A DNA stretch of 8,609 bases from the NCBI GenBank assembly GCA_022704725.1, contig JAKJFV010000028.1, positions 1 to 8,609 on the forward strand, given 5' to 3'. This stretch comes from Spirochaetota bacterium. Lineage in GTDB: Bacteria > Spirochaetota > Spirochaetia > Treponematales > Treponemataceae. A program made the translations under genes and the position numbers. Within the stretch, counting starts at the first letter, position 1, and each line of letters opens with the position of its first letter. Below, piece by piece: positions 5,526 through 8,609 of the stretch. Under the pieces are notes generated by a model. The model was not told the DNA's origin. It searched no databases and worked only from the letters and a program-made list of their open reading frames with translations.

Positions 5526-7552
5526 CTGCCGCTGTAGATTATAGTTATCATATCATCGGCGGTCTGTGCATCCTCTTCACTAAAAGCCGATACAGCCTTT
5601 TTCCATTCAAGCCATCCGCTCTTTTCCGGGCTTTCAATATTTTTTTTGACATATTTTTTAACCAGGATCCGGGCTCTTATTTTAGTTTTTGTATCTGCAG
5701 AACGTAAAATACGCATTAAGAACAACAATAGAGCGGCAGACAATGTTACACAAAGCAGTATAAGGAGTATCAGTTTATACTGAGACCGAAAAAAACGGGA
5801 AGCATTTATGCTTAAAGAATAGCCCGAATTTCCGCTTTCGGTTTGATCATGAAAGAGCTGTTCAAGTTGAATACGGGTATTGCGGTCATTTTCACGTACA
5901 TAGGCAAAGGGATCACTGCTCATAAAAGCTGGTGTCGGCTCAAATATTCTCCACTGTCCGTCTATCCAAATTTCGCTCCAGGCATGAGCCGAGGATCCGG
6001 TTATTCTACCCTTGCCTGTTTCATCAAGCTGAACCCTGAAGCCCTCTACAAGACGGGCCGGAATACCCGCCTCCCGTGCTAAAAGAACAAAGGAGCTTGC
6101 ATAGTAGATGCAAAAACCTTTTTTTGATTCAAATAAAAAGTGTTCAATGGGATTTTGAACAGAAACCGGGGCATCGGTTGAAAGAGAATACGTGAAGCCT
6201 TCTGAAAAATACTCCAGAAGAATTTCTAAATATGCACGCTTCTCGACAGAAGTAAATTCCCCGGTAACAACAGCCCCCCTTCCTGAACGCTCGACGCTCT
6301 GTGCAAGAAGATTTTGAACAAGGGTCTTCCATTGTCCTGAACCTTCATAGACTGCTGTATAGTTATTTACAGCCTGAGACTGGATGAGGTGTAACTCTTC
6401 TTCCGTGTAATAAAATTTTTCCTTAGACTGTAAAAGCAGTACCTGCGCACCGCGCTTGACGCTTTGTTCAAAAAGCAGAGCATCGGCCTCATCCGACGTA
6501 AAAGGACTTGATAAAGTTTTTGGAATTCTAATTTCAACAGTATCGGCTTTTACAGGGAAGCTTGTATAAAAATCTTCCAGAAGCGTGAGCAGTACTGAAT
6601 CAGATACCTGGTACGATGTAAGTCTTTCGTCATCGCCCAAAATTGAGACAGGAATTTCTACATCTTTTCCGCTGGTATCTTTACTCCATGAAGTTCCCCT
6701 CCAATTTACAAACCGCTCTGTCATTAAATAATGAATAGAAAGAGGCGTGCCGTTTACTTCAAAGAGAGAGCGGGTTGTAAGATACGTAGACCTGGGCATC
6801 ATCTGAGCAGATGTAGAAAATCCGTAACCGGGAATACTTGTAAGAAGCGGAAACTGAGGAGATATGCGCTGAACAAGAGGAGTCACATCGAGCGGTATTG
6901 ACGGAATGGAAGGATCGGGACTCATCCATACAAAAAGAGCTGTGATGCAGCTTAGAAGAACGGCGGAAGAAAGAGGAAAAAGCATTCTAAAAAATCTATC
7001 CCGTATTTTAGCCAATGATAAGGGGGTATAAAAAATATATACTGTCAGACAAAGAAGAACCGCCGGCACCAGCAGATACACCTTATGAAAAATTATTCCG
7101 TAACATAAGCCCGCAGCGGCAGAGATAGAAAAAGCATAAGAAACATATTTTTTTTGTGAAAAGAAGACAGCCTGTACAAAAATAAATAGGGCATAGATTT
7201 CAGATGCAAAAAATGAAAAGAAGCCGAAGGCGCCGCCGGAACGGGCAAGTTCAAGCCATGCCTCTGCCAAAGACCGTTTTGTTACCTGCACTTGTATGAG
7301 AACGGTTATAATACCTGCAAAAACAATGAAGGCAGCACAAAGCCCTGCTGCAGCTTTAAGCAGCCTGTTTTGTTTTGAAAGAGAATAATATAAAAATGTA
7401 AAAAGCAATGCCGATAAAAACCAGATTAAAAACAACAGATGGGGACCTTCTGATCGAAGAAAGTACATGAATAGTAAAAGCTGAACAAGACTTATGATCA
7501 GAAAAAGAACAGCAGAAAAAGTGTACAGCAAAAACTTAACGGCTGAACGCAT
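5522..7552 (-). CDS. Membrane-anchored transglutaminase-like protein (TgpA type)
   Basis: A 676-residue inner-membrane protein. About seven hydrophobic segments (roughly 7-30, 37-56, 67-88, 109-130, 137-155, 158-176, 189-210) precede a large domain, and an eighth lies at 592-614. Basic loops (SKQNR near 59-63, SQKK 132-135, AKIRDRFFR 181-189, and the C-terminal tail) place N- and C-termini inside and residues 211-591 outside. The external part carries a transglutaminase/protease core: GFCIYYA with Cys481, AHAWSEIW with His523, and FEPTP with Glu538 where Asp is the usual third member of the triad. Architecture and length match TgpA-like proteins that accompany DUF58 and MoxR genes. A cell-envelope processing or crosslinking role is likely, but the substrate is unknown. 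ATG 7552 is preceded by AGGAGGT five bases away. The start lies inside the DUF58 gene (17-base overlap), so translation is probably coupled. The SDR gene follows after 48 bases. Confidence 0.9.
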   Translation of the reverse strand: MRSAVKFLLYTFSAVLFLIISLVQLLLFMYFLRSEGPHLLFLIWFLSALLFTFLYYSLSKQNRLLKAAAGLCAAFIVFAGIITVLIQVQVTKRSLAEAWLELARSGGAFGFFSFFASEIYALFIFVQAVFFSQKKYVSYAFSISAAAGLCYGIIFHKVYLLVPAVLLCLTVYIFYTPLSLAKIRDRFFRMLFPLSSAVLLSCITALFVWMSPDPSIPSIPLDVTPLVQRISPQFPLLTSIPGYGFSTSAQMMPRSTYLTTRSLFEVNGTPLSIHYLMTERFVNWRGTSWSKDTSGKDVEIPVSILGDDERLTSYQVSDSVLLTLLEDFYTSFPVKADTVEIRIPKTLSSPFTSDEADALLFEQSVKRGAQVLLLQSKEKFYYTEEELHLIQSQAVNNYTAVYEGSGQWKTLVQNLLAQSVERSGRGAVVTGEFTSVEKRAYLEILLEYFSEGFTYSLSTDAPVSVQNPIEHFLFESKKGFCIYYASSFVLLAREAGIPARLVEGFRVQLDETGKGRITGSSAHAWSEIWIDGQWRIFEPTPAFMSSDPFAYVRENDRNTRIQLEQLFHDQTESGNSGYSLSINASRFFRSQYKLILLILLCVTLSAALLLFLMRILRSADTKTKIRARILVKKYVKKNIESPEKSGWLEWKKAVSAFSEEDAQTADDMITIIYSGR

Positions 7553-8609
7553 GAACGACCTCCTCTGCCCCGTTTTTTGTATCGGTAATACGCAAAAGAC
7601 TGCGGCTTCCCATACTTCGCCTCCGCTCTGTCAGTGCATCAAAAACACATTTTTCCTCTTTATACATAGAGGGAGGAGGACAGGAAAGAAAATGAGGTTC
7701 AAAACCGCCTTGAAGAGCATCCTCGTAAGAAGAAAACAATGCTTCAAGCGGTCTTGTAGAAATAAGAAGAACAGCACTGCCCGGCGTGAATGCAGCACCA
7801 GGATACGAAGCATCATTGAAGAGAATACCGGTAGACTGATCAAATATCTGCTGAAAAACATCGATGTTGTCAACAAATATCGGATTCTCCTGCTCCCCGG
7901 CATAAAAACTGACCGGAATTGTTTTTTGAGCCATATACTGCATTACAGAAAAAACAGCAGTCATAGCCAAATCTTCAGCCGCAAGTTTATCTATCTCGGA
8001 CAAAAATTCATCACCCGGCCACAGATCTAAAACTATACGCAGAGCCGGCGAGCGCGAGCGCCCGTGAACAATCCTGCTTGGAATACCGGTAGCAGCCCAG
8101 CGCTTCCATGCAATTGAACGGACGGAAGTCTCTTCCCTCAGCGGAAGAAGATATTCAAATATTGTTATGTCGTCCTTATTACTCTGAGTATCGGGCTCGG
8201 TAATTCCCGAAGAACGGGCAAGTCTTTCAAGCGGACTTGTAAATTTTACCAGTTCCGGATACACATAAAAAATTCTGGGCTCTATTGCAATTTCAGTTTC
8301 AAATAAACCAAGAACAGACCTAATACGAATACCGGTTAGCCCCATAACATAGATACCCCGGTAGGCACAACGGATTTTCTCCTCATAGGTTACCGGTTTA
8401 GACGGTAATAAAGGTATTGGAATCTCATCCACAAAGGCTTTTCCGGATCCGGGATTTGAAAAAGAGCAAAAACCTGCGGATAGAGGAAACAGTTTTTCAT
8501 CTGCAAGGTGCAGAGAATACAGAACGGACTCTCCCTTAACCGGATGATCAGTTGAAAATGTCTGATGAAAAGCGAGAGCAGCCCACGAATACCATACATG
8601 GACAAGAGA
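7536..8609 (-). CDS. DUF58-domain protein, N-terminus cut by the window edge
   Basis: The frame is open from the right edge to TAA at 7538-7536, giving 357 visible residues; the true start lies beyond the window. The first 110 or so residues form a beta-rich region with the DUF58 signature pattern AYRGIY...G.TGIRIRSVLGLFE (visible residues about 82-104), followed by the strand IFYVYPELVKF. The DUF58 core motif follows as LPLREETSVRSIAWKRWAATG (about 155-175), then the strand RIVLDLW (about 191-197). The canonical R.Y..GD of this motif is degenerate here (EE in place of GD), and the MIDAS-like DxSxS of some relatives is absent, so the protein is a divergent member. An internal GTG at 8432 should not be taken as the start, because homologous sequence continues upstream of it. 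It overlaps the transglutaminase gene, matching the conserved MoxR-DUF58-transglutaminase order. Such proteins are thought to work with MoxR ATPases in envelope or complex assembly. The precise role is unknown. Confidence 0.85.
   Translation of the reverse strand, partial: SLVHVWYSWAALAFHQTFSTDHPVKGESVLYSLHLADEKLFPLSAGFCSFSNPGSGKAFVDEIPIPLLPSKPVTYEEKIRCAYRGIYVMGLTGIRIRSVLGLFETEIAIEPRIFYVYPELVKFTSPLERLARSSGITEPDTQSNKDDITIFEYLLPLREETSVRSIAWKRWAATGIPSRIVHGRSRSPALRIVLDLWPGDEFLSEIDKLAAEDLAMTAVFSVMQYMAQKTIPVSFYAGEQENPIFVDNIDVFQQIFDQSTGILFNDASYPGAAFTPGSAVLLISTRPLEALFSSYEDALQGGFEPHFLSCPPPSMYKEEKCVFDALTERRRSMGSRSLLRITDTKNGAEEVVHAFSR

Noticed and set aside
7494..8030. Plus-strand open frame of 178 codons opposite the DUF58 and transglutaminase genes
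   Set aside because: Low-complexity, basic translation with no family resemblance; the minus-strand genes explain the region.
8390..8605. Minus-strand 71-codon frame that could be read as a separate gene or as a frameshifted DUF58 N-terminus
   Set aside because: The DUF58 frame itself stays open to the window edge with sensible beta-rich sequence, so there is no frameshift and the other frame is a shadow.

Overview
This window looks like ordinary chromosomal DNA of a moderately AT-rich anaerobic bacterium. All seven genes lie on the minus strand, so transcription runs from the right edge to the left. The protein set suggests a spirochaete, most likely a Treponema-type organism: adenylosuccinate lyase, a double-ACT protein paired with a phenylacetate-CoA ligase-like enzyme, a radical SAM/SPASM protein, and a DUF58/transglutaminase pair. 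This assignment rests on my impression of protein similarity and base composition. No rRNA or other definitive marker is present.

Layout in transcription order. (1) 8609-7536: the C-terminal part of a divergent DUF58 protein, cut by the window edge. (2) 7552-5522: a 676-residue membrane transglutaminase (TgpA type), overlapping the DUF58 gene by 17 bases. (3) 5473-4679: a short-chain dehydrogenase/reductase (SDR) whose frame is intact except for one in-frame amber codon at codon 60, so probably a pseudogene. (4) 4645-3452: a radical SAM/SPASM protein. These four have gaps of no more than 48 bases, and the starts of genes 2-4 have recognisable Shine-Dalgarno sequences, so they look like one operon. 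(5) 3385-2081 and (6) 2026-1610: paaK-like ligase and double-ACT protein, a second unit with its own promoter, ending in a clear intrinsic terminator at 1557-1586. (7) 1463-30: purB with its own putative promoter. The longest gene-free stretch is only 146 bases (1464-1609), and no RNA gene, CRISPR array, insertion sequence or mobile element is visible.

Functionally, the DUF58 and transglutaminase genes are the familiar pair of MoxR/DUF58/transglutaminase clusters; the MoxR ATPase would be expected beyond the right edge. The ligase and ACT protein are a recurrent pair in anaerobes that metabolise aromatic 2-oxo acids or aryl acids. purB is a purine-biosynthesis housekeeping gene with no obvious link to its neighbours.

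The most interesting signals are regulatory. The paaK-like start codon sits about ten bases downstream of a perfect TATAAT and has no Shine-Dalgarno sequence. That -10 box is the centre of an 18-bp near-perfect palindrome nested in a larger 9-bp inverted repeat, with a further 10-bp perfect palindrome alongside. purB has the same start architecture (an extended -10 box six bases before the ATG and no Shine-Dalgarno). Both genes may therefore be expressed from leaderless mRNAs. I do not see a convincing wholly new system in the window; the promoter/operator at 3384-3414 and the interrupted SDR are the best leads.
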